From NCBI RefSeq assembly GCF_040645195.1, contig NZ_JBEYXW010000001.1, positions 62,001 to 126,000 on the forward strand: a DNA stretch of 64,000 bases. The letters are read 5' to 3'. Made by a program: the position numbers and the translations under genes. The number at the start of each line of letters is the position of its first letter. Positions within the stretch are counted from its first letter, which is position 1. Origin of the DNA: Prauserella_A sp040645195 (GTDB lineage: Bacteria > Actinomycetota > Actinomycetes > Mycobacteriales > Pseudonocardiaceae). Under the pieces are notes generated by a model. The model had not been told where the DNA came from, did no database searches, and saw nothing but the letters and a program-made list of their open reading frames with translations. Of this stretch, positions 50,671 to 59,944 are shown piece after piece.

Positions 50671-51435
50671 TCAGTTCCCGTTACGGCCGGGTGCCTGACC
50701 AGGGCTGTAGGTGTCCATGTCCGTCACTTTCCACCTGCCGTCACGCTTCTCCGTCACGAACCACAACGCCGCCCCGCCTGCCGAGGTCTGGTTGTCGGCG
50801 GCCCGGGTGGCTGTCTGGTCGATGTACACCATGACCTTGGCCCGGTCGCCGTTCAGCAGCACCACCGCGCTGCGCGTGGCCTTGACGGTCACCACGATCC
50901 GCTGCTCCGGCGCGAGCCGCTTCACCTCGCCCATCAGCACGTTGTACTTCTGCCTGACCTCGTCGTTGACCAGCAGGTCGTTCGCGGCGCGCTCGGTCTT
51001 GCCGATGTCGTTGTAGTCGATCGAGAACAGCGATTCGGCCGCCGTGCTCATCTCCTGCTTGACCTGTGCGGTCCCGGCGACATCGAGCAGCGCCGTGTTC
51101 TGCGTCCGCGCCGATACCTCGCTGTGCTGGAGCTGCAGGACCACCGCCAGGGCAGCGAACAGCACCCCGGTCACCAGCAACGCCGCGACGAGTGAGTACG
51201 ACGAGCGCCGTGGCGTTTCCGCCTCGGGCCCCGCGGCCTCGGGTTCGGGAGGTACGTCCCCCAAGGCCACCTCGGTTCCGTTCAACACAACCAAAGTGCC
51301 CTCGGCGTCCTCGGCGGGTGGTTCCGGCCGCGGGCGTGGTGGGCGCTCCCCCGGGGCGTCGGGCCGGCGCAGTCCGGCCACGCGCGGACGCCGGGACGGT
51401 GGCGTCGCCGGTGGAAGGCGTCGGGAAGGTGACAC
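50671..51435 (-). CDS. Mce-associated membrane protein
   Basis: The 254-residue protein has a Pro/Arg-rich cytosolic head (1-78), one transmembrane helix (about 80-102) and an exported domain of the Mce-associated (Mam) type, with QNTALLDVAGTAQV and a C-terminal WKVTDMDTYSPG. Such proteins stabilise Mce complexes in mycobacteria. The GTG start lies 35 bp after the preceding Mam gene; this is the last gene of the operon. Residues 46-60 are encoded by a copy of the inverted-repeat element and use codons (TTG, GTT, GGA) unlike the rest. Confidence 0.85.
   Translation of the reverse strand: MSPSRRLPPATPPSRRPRVAGLRRPDAPGERPPRPRPEPPAEDAEGTLVVLNGTEVALGDVPPEPEAAGPEAETPRRSSYSLVAALLVTGVLFAALAVVLQLQHSEVSARTQNTALLDVAGTAQVKQEMSTAAESLFSIDYNDIGKTERAANDLLVNDEVRQKYNVLMGEVKRLAPEQRIVVTVKATRSAVVLLNGDRAKVMVYIDQTATRAADNQTSAGGAALWFVTEKRDGRWKVTDMDTYSPGQAPGRNGN
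51256..51305. repeat. Copy of the inverted-repeat element inside a coding gene
   Basis: Bases 51256-51285 match 28 of 30 bases of the element end at 27302-27331 (opposite strand). A degenerate second arm (51291-51305) forms an imperfect inverted repeat with 51261-51275. The element reads GTLVVLNGTEVALGD in frame with the Mam protein, close to ALNATKVALGD read from the intergenic copy. Confidence 0.7.
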
Positions 51436-51470
51436 AACTGACTCCGATCCTGCTCGCGCTGCGGTGGGGG

Positions 51471-52043
51471 TTACTGGCTCGTCGCCGCGACCGGCACGTC
51501 GCCGATCTGCGAGACCTTCCAGACCTGCTCACCGTTGTCGTCCACCCTGGTCAGCTGGACCTCGAGACGCAGCGTCTTCGACCCCTGGTCCTCACCCCGT
51601 GTCACCTCGGTACGCACCGTGGCGAGCGCGCTGGCTACGCCCTCCCGCTCGTTCAGTTCCTCGACAGCGACGTCCTGCACCGTCGACACCACCTTGGTCC
51701 TGGCATCGGTGATCAACTTGCCGTAGGTCTGCTCTGCGCTGCTGATCTGCGCGCGCAGGTCCTCGGTGGCCAGGGACTTCTGCAGGCCGAAGTACCCGTC
51801 GAGGTCTTCGTAGTCCACCTCGGTGAACGCCGTGACGGCCTGCCCGGCGACACGCACCACGTCCTCCCTCGACGCGGCCACGCCCGCGTCGCCGTCGGCG
51901 CCTGCGACCCACCACAAGATGCCGAACACCGAAGCCGCCACGAAGCCCGCCGCGGCGAACGCGGCACTGCCCAGCACCAGCCAGCGCGGGGGTTCGACCG
52001 GCCGCCGCCGCAGACCGCCCTCGGGTTCCTCGTCCGAACTCAT
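51471..52043 (-). CDS. Mce-associated membrane protein
   Basis: This 190-residue protein has a short cytosolic head, one transmembrane helix (about 20-47) and an exported domain with VVRVAGQAVTAFTEVDYEDL and a C-terminal QVWKVSQIGDVPV, as in Mam proteins. It starts 37 bp after mceF and precedes a second Mam gene, the usual order at the end of mce operons. It probably supports the Mce lipid-import complex. Confidence 0.88.
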   Translation of the reverse strand: MSSDEEPEGGLRRRPVEPPRWLVLGSAAFAAAGFVAASVFGILWWVAGADGDAGVAASREDVVRVAGQAVTAFTEVDYEDLDGYFGLQKSLATEDLRAQISSAEQTYGKLITDARTKVVSTVQDVAVEELNEREGVASALATVRTEVTRGEDQGSKTLRLEVQLTRVDDNGEQVWKVSQIGDVPVAATSQ

Positions 52044-52080
52044 AGCGCTCCAGTGGTAGGTGGGACGTGATCTCGGAAGG

Positions 52081-53340
52081 TCAGCCCGGCAGACCGAGCA
52101 GCTGCCCGAGGCTGGTGATGCTCAGGCCGGGACTCCCGGCGACACCGGGAACACCGCGCAGCGACGCCAACTCCTCCTCGTCCCGGTTCGAGTTGGCCTG
52201 CACCTGCTGCGCGGTCGGAGCCGTCGGCACGCCGTTGTACGGCGCGTTCTGCGACCCGCGCACGCTGATCGGGCTGCCCGGCGGCTCCGCGCAGTAGGCG
52301 TCCTCGTCGGGGGCGCGCGGCGTGGTGTCATCGCCCGGCCGGTACTCCCCCGGCGGCCGGTACCCCTTGGTGCACGAGGGCGGGTTGAACAGGTTCAGCG
52401 CCAGCCCCAGGTGCGCGGTCCCGTCGCCGGGCGTCACGGAGAACGCACCGGTCGACACGACCGGGTAGGTCACCAGGGCCTGCTCGAGCCCGTCGAGCCG
52501 GGTGACGAACACGTTCGACGTCGTCAGCAGGTTCGCCACCAACGTGCTCAAACCGGGGCCCGTCTCGGCGAGCACCTCGCTGAGCTGCGTGGAGACCTGC
52601 GGGGTGATGTCGATCAACCGCCGGATGTCGCCGTCGGACTCCTTCAGCGTCTCCGACAGCGCGGCCAGGTCACGGCTGAACGACCGCATCGATCCGGACA
52701 ACTCGTTCTGCGTACTGAGCACGACGTTGCCCTGCTCCAGCAGCTGCACCGTCTGCGGCAGGTACTGCTGCGCGACCCTGGTGAACTGCCTGGTCGTGTC
52801 CAGTAACACCTGCAGGTCGCCACCGGTGCCGCTGAACGCGTTGTAGGACTCGTCGACGACCGTGCGCAGCGCGTCGGTCGGCACCGAGGTCGCGAGGCTG
52901 TCCAGATCGCCGAGCACCTTCTCGGTCGGTATCGGTGTCGCCGTGCGCTCCGCCGGGATGACCGCCCCGTTCTCGAGGAAGGGCCCGTGCTCGGTGACCG
53001 GTTGCAGGTCGACGTACTGCTCACCGACGGCCGAGCGGTTGGCGACCACCGCATGCAGGTCCCGTGGCACCCGCGGGGTGTCCGGTTCGATCTCCAGGTC
53101 GGCTTCCAGGCCGGTCTGGGTGAGCCGCAGCTGCCCGACCCGGCCGACGTTGTAGCCGCGGTAGGTCACCTCGGCCCCGGTGAAGATGCCGCCGGACTGG
53201 TCGAGCTGCAGGTGGACGGTGTAGCCGCCGGTGCCGAACACCTTGCCGACGTCGGTGAAGCGCAGCAGCGTGTACACGATGGCCAGCACGGAGATCACGG
53301 CGAAGGCGATCAGCTGGAGCTTGGTCTTCCGTAGGAGCAT
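52081..53340 (-). CDS. mceF: Mce family protein MceF
   Basis: This is the sixth of six Mce proteins that form the periplasm-spanning lipid shuttle. The 419-residue protein has an N-terminal membrane anchor (about 9-30), the MlaD-type MCE domain (about 38-115, with GAEVTYRGYNVGRVG) and a long helical tail domain (about 150-330). A Pro/Gly-rich C-terminus with two cysteines (PSCTKG, DAYCAEP) follows. It overlaps mceE by one base (TGATG). Confidence 0.9.
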   Translation of the reverse strand: MLLRKTKLQLIAFAVISVLAIVYTLLRFTDVGKVFGTGGYTVHLQLDQSGGIFTGAEVTYRGYNVGRVGQLRLTQTGLEADLEIEPDTPRVPRDLHAVVANRSAVGEQYVDLQPVTEHGPFLENGAVIPAERTATPIPTEKVLGDLDSLATSVPTDALRTVVDESYNAFSGTGGDLQVLLDTTRQFTRVAQQYLPQTVQLLEQGNVVLSTQNELSGSMRSFSRDLAALSETLKESDGDIRRLIDITPQVSTQLSEVLAETGPGLSTLVANLLTTSNVFVTRLDGLEQALVTYPVVSTGAFSVTPGDGTAHLGLALNLFNPPSCTKGYRPPGEYRPGDDTTPRAPDEDAYCAEPPGSPISVRGSQNAPYNGVPTAPTAQQVQANSNRDEEELASLRGVPGVAGSPGLSITSLGQLLGLPG

Positions 53341-54563
53341 CAGCCCGCACCCCCGGACAGGATGGAGAAGATCCCCGCAACGCCGGTCGGCTGCGGCTGT
53401 GCAGGCTGCCCCGCCTGCGCGGGCGCGCTGTGCTGGGTGCCTGCGGACTCCGCACCCGGCAGCGGCAGCGGCAGCGGTGGCGGGCTCGCCTGCCCGCCCT
53501 GCTGCCCGCCGGTGAGCTGCCCGACGATCGGCACGTCCTGCAGCGGGTTCTGCCTGCTGCGGCCCAGGTTGGCCAGCACCTCGCCGAGGTTGAGGTCGAT
53601 GGTGGCGTAGAGGTTGAAGTAGTCGCCCTTCGCGCCCGCCACCGCCGCGTCGCTGAACGGGTAGGTCAGCAGCAGTTCGAGCGCTCTCGGCAGGTCCGAA
53701 CCCGCCTCACCGAGCTTGCGCAATGTCGGCAGCAGCGCCTGCAGGTTCGCCACGAGGTCCTCCTGTCCGGCGTTGACGGTTCGCACCGCCACCCCGGAGA
53801 GGTCGTCCAGTGCCTGCAGCATCGTGACCAGCTGGCCGCGCTGCTGCTCAAGCACCTGTAGCCCGGGACCGAGGTTGTCGATCGCACCGGCGATCTGGTC
53901 CTTCTGCGCGTTGAGGGTGCTGGCGAGCCGGTTGAGCCCGTCCAGCGCGCGGGTGATGTCACCGGACTGCGCGTCCAATGTGGTCACCAGCTCCTCGGCG
54001 TTGTTCAGCAGCGCCCGGATGTCGACCTCGTTGCCGGCGAGAGTGTTGTTGAGCTCCTTGGTGATCGTGTTGAGCTGGTCGACACCGCCACCGTTGAGCA
54101 GCATCGACAGCGCACCGAGGACCTCCTCGACCTCGACGTTGCGGTTGGTCCGCGCCACCGGGATCAGGTCGCCGTCGGCGAGCCGGGCCTGCGCCGGTGC
54201 CTCCGCCGGCGCGGTCAGCTCCACGTACTTCTCCCCGAGCAGGCTCGATTGGCGCAGGTTGGCAATGGCGTTGGCCGGGAGCGCCACGTCGCCGTTGACG
54301 AGCACGGTGACCTCGGCGGTCCAGCCGTCCTCGGCGAGGCCGATGTGCTCGACCCTGCCCACCGGCACCTCGTTCACCCGAACCCCCGACTGCGGCACCA
54401 GGTCCAGCACGTCGCGGAACTGCACCCGAACCTGGTAGGGGTGGTCGCCGAGGTCGGCGCCGCCCGGCAACGGGACGTCGTAGATACCCGTGAACCCGCA
54501 CCCCGGCACAGCCAGCAGGGTCGCCGCGCACCCGGCGGCGAGTGTTGTCCTGAGGCGCCTCAT
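53340..54563 (-). CDS. mceE: Mce family lipoprotein MceE
   Basis: The fifth Mce protein is usually a lipoprotein, and here a signal peptide ends in the lipobox VPGC with Cys near residue 22. The MCE domain follows (QVRVQFRDVLDLVPQSGVRV), then the helical needle region and a Pro/Gln-rich tail. The ATG at 54563 overlaps the mceD stop (ATGA); earlier in-frame codons are shadow sequence. The length is 407 residues. Confidence 0.92.
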   Translation of the reverse strand: MRRLRTTLAAGCAATLLAVPGCGFTGIYDVPLPGGADLGDHPYQVRVQFRDVLDLVPQSGVRVNEVPVGRVEHIGLAEDGWTAEVTVLVNGDVALPANAIANLRQSSLLGEKYVELTAPAEAPAQARLADGDLIPVARTNRNVEVEEVLGALSMLLNGGGVDQLNTITKELNNTLAGNEVDIRALLNNAEELVTTLDAQSGDITRALDGLNRLASTLNAQKDQIAGAIDNLGPGLQVLEQQRGQLVTMLQALDDLSGVAVRTVNAGQEDLVANLQALLPTLRKLGEAGSDLPRALELLLTYPFSDAAVAGAKGDYFNLYATIDLNLGEVLANLGRSRQNPLQDVPIVGQLTGGQQGGQASPPPLPLPLPGAESAGTQHSAPAQAGQPAQPQPTGVAGIFSILSGGAG

Positions 54564-55744
54564 CGGCCACCTCCCGAACCGAGCAACTGGTCGACAAGGG
54601 GCACCGGCAGCGGGGGCAGCTTCCCCTGGTTCAGCGCGTTGACCGACTGCGCAAGCGACGGCAGCGGCACCAGTCCGTCGAGCAGCGGCGCCACCGACTC
54701 GCACAGGTCGCCGAGCGCGTCGAGCGCATCGGGGGTCTGCCCGAGGAAGCCGCAGATCATGGCGATGGGTGGCTGGGTGAGCTCGTTGAGGTTGGCACGC
54801 GCGTCGAGCGTTCCGGAGGCGCCGTTGTAGGAGTTGGCCAGGTTGCCCAGCGCGAGCGGTGCGATGTCGAGTGTCTCCGCCAGCGCCGCACGCTGGTCGA
54901 CGAGCACCCGCGTGACGCTCGCCAGCTTGTCCACATTGGACTTCAGGCGGTCGCGGTTGTTCTCGATGAAGTCACGGACTGCGTACAGCGTCGTCGACAG
55001 CTGCCGCACTGTCGCGGCGAGATTGTCCTTCTCCCCCGCCAGGAACGAGCTGACATCGGCCAGCTGGGTCTCGAACTCCCGGACCTGCTGATCGCTCGCC
55101 GCGAACGTCGCGGACAGCGAGGCGAGGTTCTCCACGGTCTTGAACAGGTCCTCGGAGTTGCCGGACAGCGTTCCCGCCGCCTGGCTCAGCCTGGTGATCG
55201 TGTCGTGGAGCTGCGTGCCGTTGCCGTCGAGGTTGGCCGCGAGCGTGTTGAGCAGATCCGACAGCGAACCGTCGGCGTTGGCACCGTTCGGGCCGAGCGA
55301 TTCGGACACCTGGTTGAGGCTCTTGGTGAGCTGGTCGATCTCCAGCGGCACCGCGGTGCGGCTCAGTGGGATGATCGCGCCCTCAGGCAGCTGCGGGCCA
55401 CCCGTATGGGCCGGCGTGAGCTGGACGTACCGATCGGAGACGAGCGCCGGCGCGACGATCACGGCCTGCGCGTCGGCCGGAACGGGCACCGCGCGGTCGT
55501 AGGTCAGCTCCACCCTGACCCGCTCGCCCTGTGGCTCGACAGCGGTGACCTCACCGATCTCGACGCCGAGCACCCGCACGCTGTTGCCGACGTAGAGGCC
55601 GATCGCGTTGGTGAAGTAGGCCGTGACGTGCTTGCGCCCCGGGTCCTTGAGTGTCCACCACAACCCGCCTGCGATGACGAGCCCCAGCACACACGCGATC
55701 GTCACGCCACGCTCGAGGCTCTGGCCGAAGCGGGTGTCCCTCAT
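54560..55744 (-). CDS. mceD: Mce family protein MceD
   Basis: The 394-residue protein has an anchor helix (about 13-31), the MCE domain with YVGNSVRVLGVEIGEV near residue 51, and a long helical domain rich in Asn/Leu/Thr heptads. It overlaps both neighbours by four bases (ATGA), so production of the six Mce subunits is tightly coupled. Confidence 0.92.
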   Translation of the reverse strand: MRDTRFGQSLERGVTIACVLGLVIAGGLWWTLKDPGRKHVTAYFTNAIGLYVGNSVRVLGVEIGEVTAVEPQGERVRVELTYDRAVPVPADAQAVIVAPALVSDRYVQLTPAHTGGPQLPEGAIIPLSRTAVPLEIDQLTKSLNQVSESLGPNGANADGSLSDLLNTLAANLDGNGTQLHDTITRLSQAAGTLSGNSEDLFKTVENLASLSATFAASDQQVREFETQLADVSSFLAGEKDNLAATVRQLSTTLYAVRDFIENNRDRLKSNVDKLASVTRVLVDQRAALAETLDIAPLALGNLANSYNGASGTLDARANLNELTQPPIAMICGFLGQTPDALDALGDLCESVAPLLDGLVPLPSLAQSVNALNQGKLPPLPVPLVDQLLGSGGGR

Positions 55745-56727
55745 TTCGCGTTACACCCCTCTTCGTTGAGTGGGCCGACCGAGGGCAGCAGCAGCCCGCA
55801 GATGTAGTTGTCGAACCAGCGGCCGTTGCCGATCGTGTTGTTGAAGACCCGGATGAACGGCGCGAACCGGCGGATGCCCTCGGCCAGCGACTCCTGGTTG
55901 CGCTGCAGCATGCTGGTGAGCTGGTCGAGCTGGGTGAGTACCGGGTCGAGCTGGTCGTTGTTGTCGTCGATCAGGCCCTGCAGCTGGGTGGTCAGCTCGC
56001 GGCTGCCGTTCAGCAGTGCAGTGATGGCCTCCTCGCGGCGGTGCAGCTCGTCCAGCAACAGGTTGCCGTCGGCCAGCAGCGCGGTGAGCTCGGCGTCGCG
56101 ATCGGCGAGCGTCTGGCTGACCTGCCGGGTGTTGGCGAGCAGGGTGGAGAGCTGCTGGTCGCGCGAGGCGATGGTGTCGGAGAGCTCGGACAGCCCGTTC
56201 AGCGCGCCGCGTACGTCGTCGGGCGTGTCGGCGAAGGTCTGCGAGAGTACGTCGAAACTCTCCGCCAGCTGCTCGGTATCGATCGCGTCGACGGTCTGCG
56301 AGAGCCCGCGGAACGCTTCGAGCACGTCGTAGGGCGCGACCGTGCGCTCCCGCGGGATGGTGGCGGACGGGTCGAGTGCGGTGTTCCCGACCGGGTCGAG
56401 CGCGAGGTACTTCTGTCCCAGCAAGGTCTTGATCTTGATTGCCGCGGTGGTTCGGTCGCCGAGCCAGGCGTCGGAGACCTTGAACGACACCCGCACCACC
56501 GCGCCCGCGAGCTCGATGTCGGTGACCTTGCCGACCTTGACCCCGGCGATACGGACCTCGTCGCCCGTCTCCAGGCCGGCGGCCTCGCTGAAGTCCGCGC
56601 TGTAGGTGGTGCCACCGCCGATGATCGGCAGGTCGTCGGAGTTCAACGCGGCCAGGGTGCCGAGCAGCATGACCACCAGGCCGACGACGGCGATGGGCAG
56701 CGGGTTGCGCTTGCTGAAGCTCGTCAT
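55741..56727 (-). CDS. mceC: Mce family protein MceC
   Basis: The 328-residue protein starts MTSFSKRNPLPIAVVGLV, with the anchor helix at about 10-29, and contains GDEVRIAGVKVGKVTDIEL in its MCE domain. It is the shortest Mce protein here and lacks the Pro-rich C-terminal tail seen in MceA, MceE and MceF. The ATG overlaps the mceB stop. Confidence 0.92.
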   Translation of the reverse strand: MTSFSKRNPLPIAVVGLVVMLLGTLAALNSDDLPIIGGGTTYSADFSEAAGLETGDEVRIAGVKVGKVTDIELAGAVVRVSFKVSDAWLGDRTTAAIKIKTLLGQKYLALDPVGNTALDPSATIPRERTVAPYDVLEAFRGLSQTVDAIDTEQLAESFDVLSQTFADTPDDVRGALNGLSELSDTIASRDQQLSTLLANTRQVSQTLADRDAELTALLADGNLLLDELHRREEAITALLNGSRELTTQLQGLIDDNNDQLDPVLTQLDQLTSMLQRNQESLAEGIRRFAPFIRVFNNTIGNGRWFDNYICGLLLPSVGPLNEEGCNAK

Positions 56728-57758
56728 GATGTGCTGCACCGCTGCCTGCCGACGGGCGCGATCGGCACCTCGACCGGTGCACTCATCAGCCCGGGTATCT
56801 GCACACTGCCCTCGGCCGAACACAGGAAGAAGTTGAACCAGGAGCCGTAGTCGGCGGTCGAACTGAGCCGGGTGACCTTCTCCGGCAGGAACTGGATGAA
56901 GTGCTCCACGATGGGTTCGCTGTCGTTGAGGTTGCCCACCAGCACACCGAGGGCGGCGATGTCCTGCGCGAGCGGTTCCCGCGCCTCGTCGAGCAGACCT
57001 GCCGTCGTGGTGGTGAGCTCGCCGAGCGACTCGATGGCCTGCCCGATCGGCTCACGGTCGGCCGCCAGCCCGGAGACCAGCTGCTGCAGCTGCACGATGA
57101 GGCTGGACAGCTGCGGCGTGCGCTGGTTGATGGTGGTCAGCACGCTGTTGAGGTTGTCGATCACCTCGCCGATGACCTGGTCCTTCTCGGCGATCGTGGT
57201 GGTGAGCGATGCGGTGTGGGCCAGCAGGCTCTCCACGGTGCCGCCCTCGCCCTGCAGGACCTGGATGATCTCGTAGGACAGCGTGTTCACGTCCTCAGGC
57301 GACAACGCGCGGAACAACGGTGTGAATCCGTTGAACAGCTCGGTGAGATCCAGCGCGGGTCTGGTGCGCTCGAGCGGGATCGCGCCGCCCGGCACCAGCT
57401 CGCCCGCCGGGTCGCCGGTGCCGCGGTCGAGCGAGACGTAGCGCTGGCCCACGAGGTTGCGGAACTTGATCGTGGCGGTGACGCTCGCGGGCAACCGCCG
57501 CCCGGCGTCGATGTCGAACGAGACCTCCGCCTGTCTGCGGTCCGCGATCCGCACGTCGGTGACCTGGCCGACGCGCACGCCGGCAATGCGCACGTCGTCG
57601 CCGGGCACGAGCATCGCGGCGTCGGTGAACCGGGCCGTGTAGGCGTTCGTGCTGGTCAGGTTCACGTTGGCGATGCTGAGGCCAAGTATCGCCGTGAAAA
57701 CGATGGTGACCACGGCGAAGATCGTCAGCTTGGTCAGCGGTCCGGCTACCCCTTTCAT
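56724..57758 (-). CDS. mceB: Mce family protein MceB
   Basis: The 344-residue protein begins MKGVAGPLTKLTIFAVVTIV, has one anchor helix, the MCE domain with GDDVRIAGVRVGQVTDVRI and the helical tail. A C-terminal FFLCSAEG cysteine motif recurs in Mce proteins. ATGA overlaps link it to mceA and mceC. Confidence 0.92.
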   Translation of the reverse strand: MKGVAGPLTKLTIFAVVTIVFTAILGLSIANVNLTSTNAYTARFTDAAMLVPGDDVRIAGVRVGQVTDVRIADRRQAEVSFDIDAGRRLPASVTATIKFRNLVGQRYVSLDRGTGDPAGELVPGGAIPLERTRPALDLTELFNGFTPLFRALSPEDVNTLSYEIIQVLQGEGGTVESLLAHTASLTTTIAEKDQVIGEVIDNLNSVLTTINQRTPQLSSLIVQLQQLVSGLAADREPIGQAIESLGELTTTTAGLLDEAREPLAQDIAALGVLVGNLNDSEPIVEHFIQFLPEKVTRLSSTADYGSWFNFFLCSAEGSVQIPGLMSAPVEVPIAPVGRQRCSTS

Positions 57759-59104
57759 CGCACCGTCACCTCCGCCCCGCGATACAGCGGACCGACCAGT
57801 AACGCACCCCACCCGGGTACGTCGGACGGACTCAGCCCGACCTGCGGACCGATGAGCTGCGACAACAACGCGTACTCCCCCGGGGTGTTGGCCGGGTTGC
57901 CGCCACTGGCGCCATTGCCGTTGTAACCACCGGCGTTGGCTGCGTTGGCCGCTGAGTTCAGCCCGTCGTTCTGTGTGCGGGTGGCAGGCGGTGGCGTGCT
58001 GCCGTCGCGCACGGGACCGTCCGGCGGGTACTGCGGCACCGGCTCGGCATACTCCTCCACCGCATAGCAGCGTGGCCCGCGCTTGTCGTCGTACTCGGGC
58101 TCGTCCTGTCCGGGCAGGTACGGCCCGCGGTTGGTGGTGATCTCGATCGTGGCATGCAGGCCGGGCCTGTCGGTGCCCTTGCCGAACGCCTCGTCGATGC
58201 GCGGCAACAGCTCGGCCATCTGCCCGATGAAACACGGGTACTGCGGTGCGTACTTCGCGAGCAGCTCAGCCGTTGGCCGGGCGGTCGCGCCGAGGCTGAT
58301 GATGTTGGCGGAGTTGGCCGAAAGGAACGACTGCAAATCCGTCGAGGCGGTGGTCAGCGTGCCGTAGAGCAGCTGCAGGTTCTGCTGCTGGTCGACGATC
58401 GTGCGGCTGGTGGTGGTGAGGTTGTCCAGTGTCCGCACCAGGTCCGGGGTCACGTCGGAGAGGTTGTCGGAGAACTCCGCCAGCTGGCGCAGGTTCTCCT
58501 GCAGCTGCGGCAGGTGCGGGTTCAGGTCGGCGAGGTAGGCACCGAGCTCGGACAGCGTCTCGCCGAGCGGCTCGCCGCGGCCCTCCAGTGCCGTGGCGAT
58601 CGCGGTGAGCGTGCTCGACAGCTTCTGCGGCTGCACGGCCTGCAGCACGGGCAGCAGATCGGCGAGTGCCGTCTCCAGCTCAATGGCGCTCGAAGTGCGG
58701 TCCTGCGGGATCACGTCGCCGTCGCGCAGGCTCTGCGGCGAGGGGTCCGCGGGGATCTCCAGTGACACGTACCGTTCCCCGAACAGCGTCTTCGGCAGGA
58801 ACCGGGCGGAGACGTTACTCGGCACGAGCGGCGTCTGCTCGGGGTCGAGGTTCAGCGTCAACCGCGCGCCGCTCTCGGTCGCCACGATGTCGGCGACACT
58901 GCCGACGATCAGCCCGCGCACCTTCACGTCGGAGTGCTCGGTGAGCTGGTTGCCGATCGTGTCGGCTTCGAGGGTGACCCTGACGAACGTCGAGAAGCTC
59001 TTGTTGTACACCGCGATGCTGAGCAGCACCCCGCCCGCGAGGAGCGCGACGAGCAGCAGGCCGAGGAGCCTGCGGCGCAGCGTGACCAGTGCCCCCCTCG
59101 TCAT
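57755..59104 (-). CDS. mceA: Mce family protein MceA
   Basis: This is the first of the six substrate-shuttle proteins. The 449-residue product starts MTRGALVTLRRRLLGLLLVA with an anchor helix (about 11-33), has an MCE domain (HSDVKVRGLIVGSVADIV) and a C-terminal Asn/Gly/Ala-rich low-complexity tail (about 375-415). The ATG at 59104 overlaps the yrbEB stop. Confidence 0.92.
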   Translation of the reverse strand: MTRGALVTLRRRLLGLLLVALLAGGVLLSIAVYNKSFSTFVRVTLEADTIGNQLTEHSDVKVRGLIVGSVADIVATESGARLTLNLDPEQTPLVPSNVSARFLPKTLFGERYVSLEIPADPSPQSLRDGDVIPQDRTSSAIELETALADLLPVLQAVQPQKLSSTLTAIATALEGRGEPLGETLSELGAYLADLNPHLPQLQENLRQLAEFSDNLSDVTPDLVRTLDNLTTTSRTIVDQQQNLQLLYGTLTTASTDLQSFLSANSANIISLGATARPTAELLAKYAPQYPCFIGQMAELLPRIDEAFGKGTDRPGLHATIEITTNRGPYLPGQDEPEYDDKRGPRCYAVEEYAEPVPQYPPDGPVRDGSTPPPATRTQNDGLNSAANAANAGGYNGNGASGGNPANTPGEYALLSQLIGPQVGLSPSDVPGWGALLVGPLYRGAEVTVR

Positions 59105-59940
59105 CCGGCGATCCTGACTGTCGTATCGGTGCCCCACAGCGCGAAGCCGATGAAGAAGTTGAGCACCGCCACCGTGACGATCGACAGCCGCACGGCGCGG
59201 CCGACCGCGACGCCGACGCCGGCCGGGCCGCCGGTCGCGCGGTAGCCGTAGTAGCAGTGGGTCAGGATGATCACCACGCTGAAGATCAGCACCTTGACGA
59301 ACGAGTAGAACACGTCCTGCGGCGGCAGGAACATGTCGAAGTAGTGGTCATAGGTGCCGGCGGACTGGTCGTAGACGTAGATCACGACCAGTCGCGCGGC
59401 GAGGTAGGAGCTGAGCAAACCGATCACGTAGAGCGGAATCACCGCGACGAACCCGGCGATGATCCGCGTGGTCACCAGGTAGGGCAGGCTCGGCACGCCC
59501 ATCACCTCGAGCGCGTCGATCTCCTCCGAGATCCGCATGGCACCCAGCTGCGCGGTGAACCCTGCGCCGACCGTCGCCGACAGCGCGAGCCCCGCCACCA
59601 GCGGCGCGATCTCCCGCGTGTTGAAGAACGACGTGAGGAAGCCGGTGAAGGCGGAGGTGCCGATCGAGTTCAGCGCCGAGAAGCCCTGCAGGCCGACGAG
59701 CACGCCGGTGAACAGGGTCAGGCCGACCATCACGCCGACCGTGCCGCCGATGATGGCCAGCGACCCCGACCCGAACGTCACCTCAGCGAGCAGGCGAAGC
59801 ACTTCCCGGGTGTACCGGCGGATCGTTCGTGGCGCCCAGGCGAGCGCGCGCAGGTAGAACGACATCTGGTCGCCGAGCAAGTCCAGCGTCTCCAGTGGCC
59901 GTTTCGCGATCCGCTTCGCGTTCTGCGACATCGATGCCAT
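59101..59940 (-). CDS. yrbEB: YrbE/MlaE family permease YrbEB
   Basis: This is the second of two MlaE-type integral membrane permeases of the Mce importer. The 279-residue protein has five to six hydrophobic helices and the conserved cytosolic stretch AMRISEEIDALEVMGVPSL that couples to the ATPase. It starts 4 bp after yrbEA; ATG 59931 is an alternative start. The GAQLGAMR-type signature appears as GAGFTAQLGAMR. Confidence 0.94.
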   Translation of the reverse strand: MASMSQNAKRIAKRPLETLDLLGDQMSFYLRALAWAPRTIRRYTREVLRLLAEVTFGSGSLAIIGGTVGVMVGLTLFTGVLVGLQGFSALNSIGTSAFTGFLTSFFNTREIAPLVAGLALSATVGAGFTAQLGAMRISEEIDALEVMGVPSLPYLVTTRIIAGFVAVIPLYVIGLLSSYLAARLVVIYVYDQSAGTYDHYFDMFLPPQDVFYSFVKVLIFSVVIILTHCYYGYRATGGPAGVGVAVGRAVRLSIVTVAVLNFFIGFALWGTDTTVRIAG

Positions 59941-59944
59941 CTGT

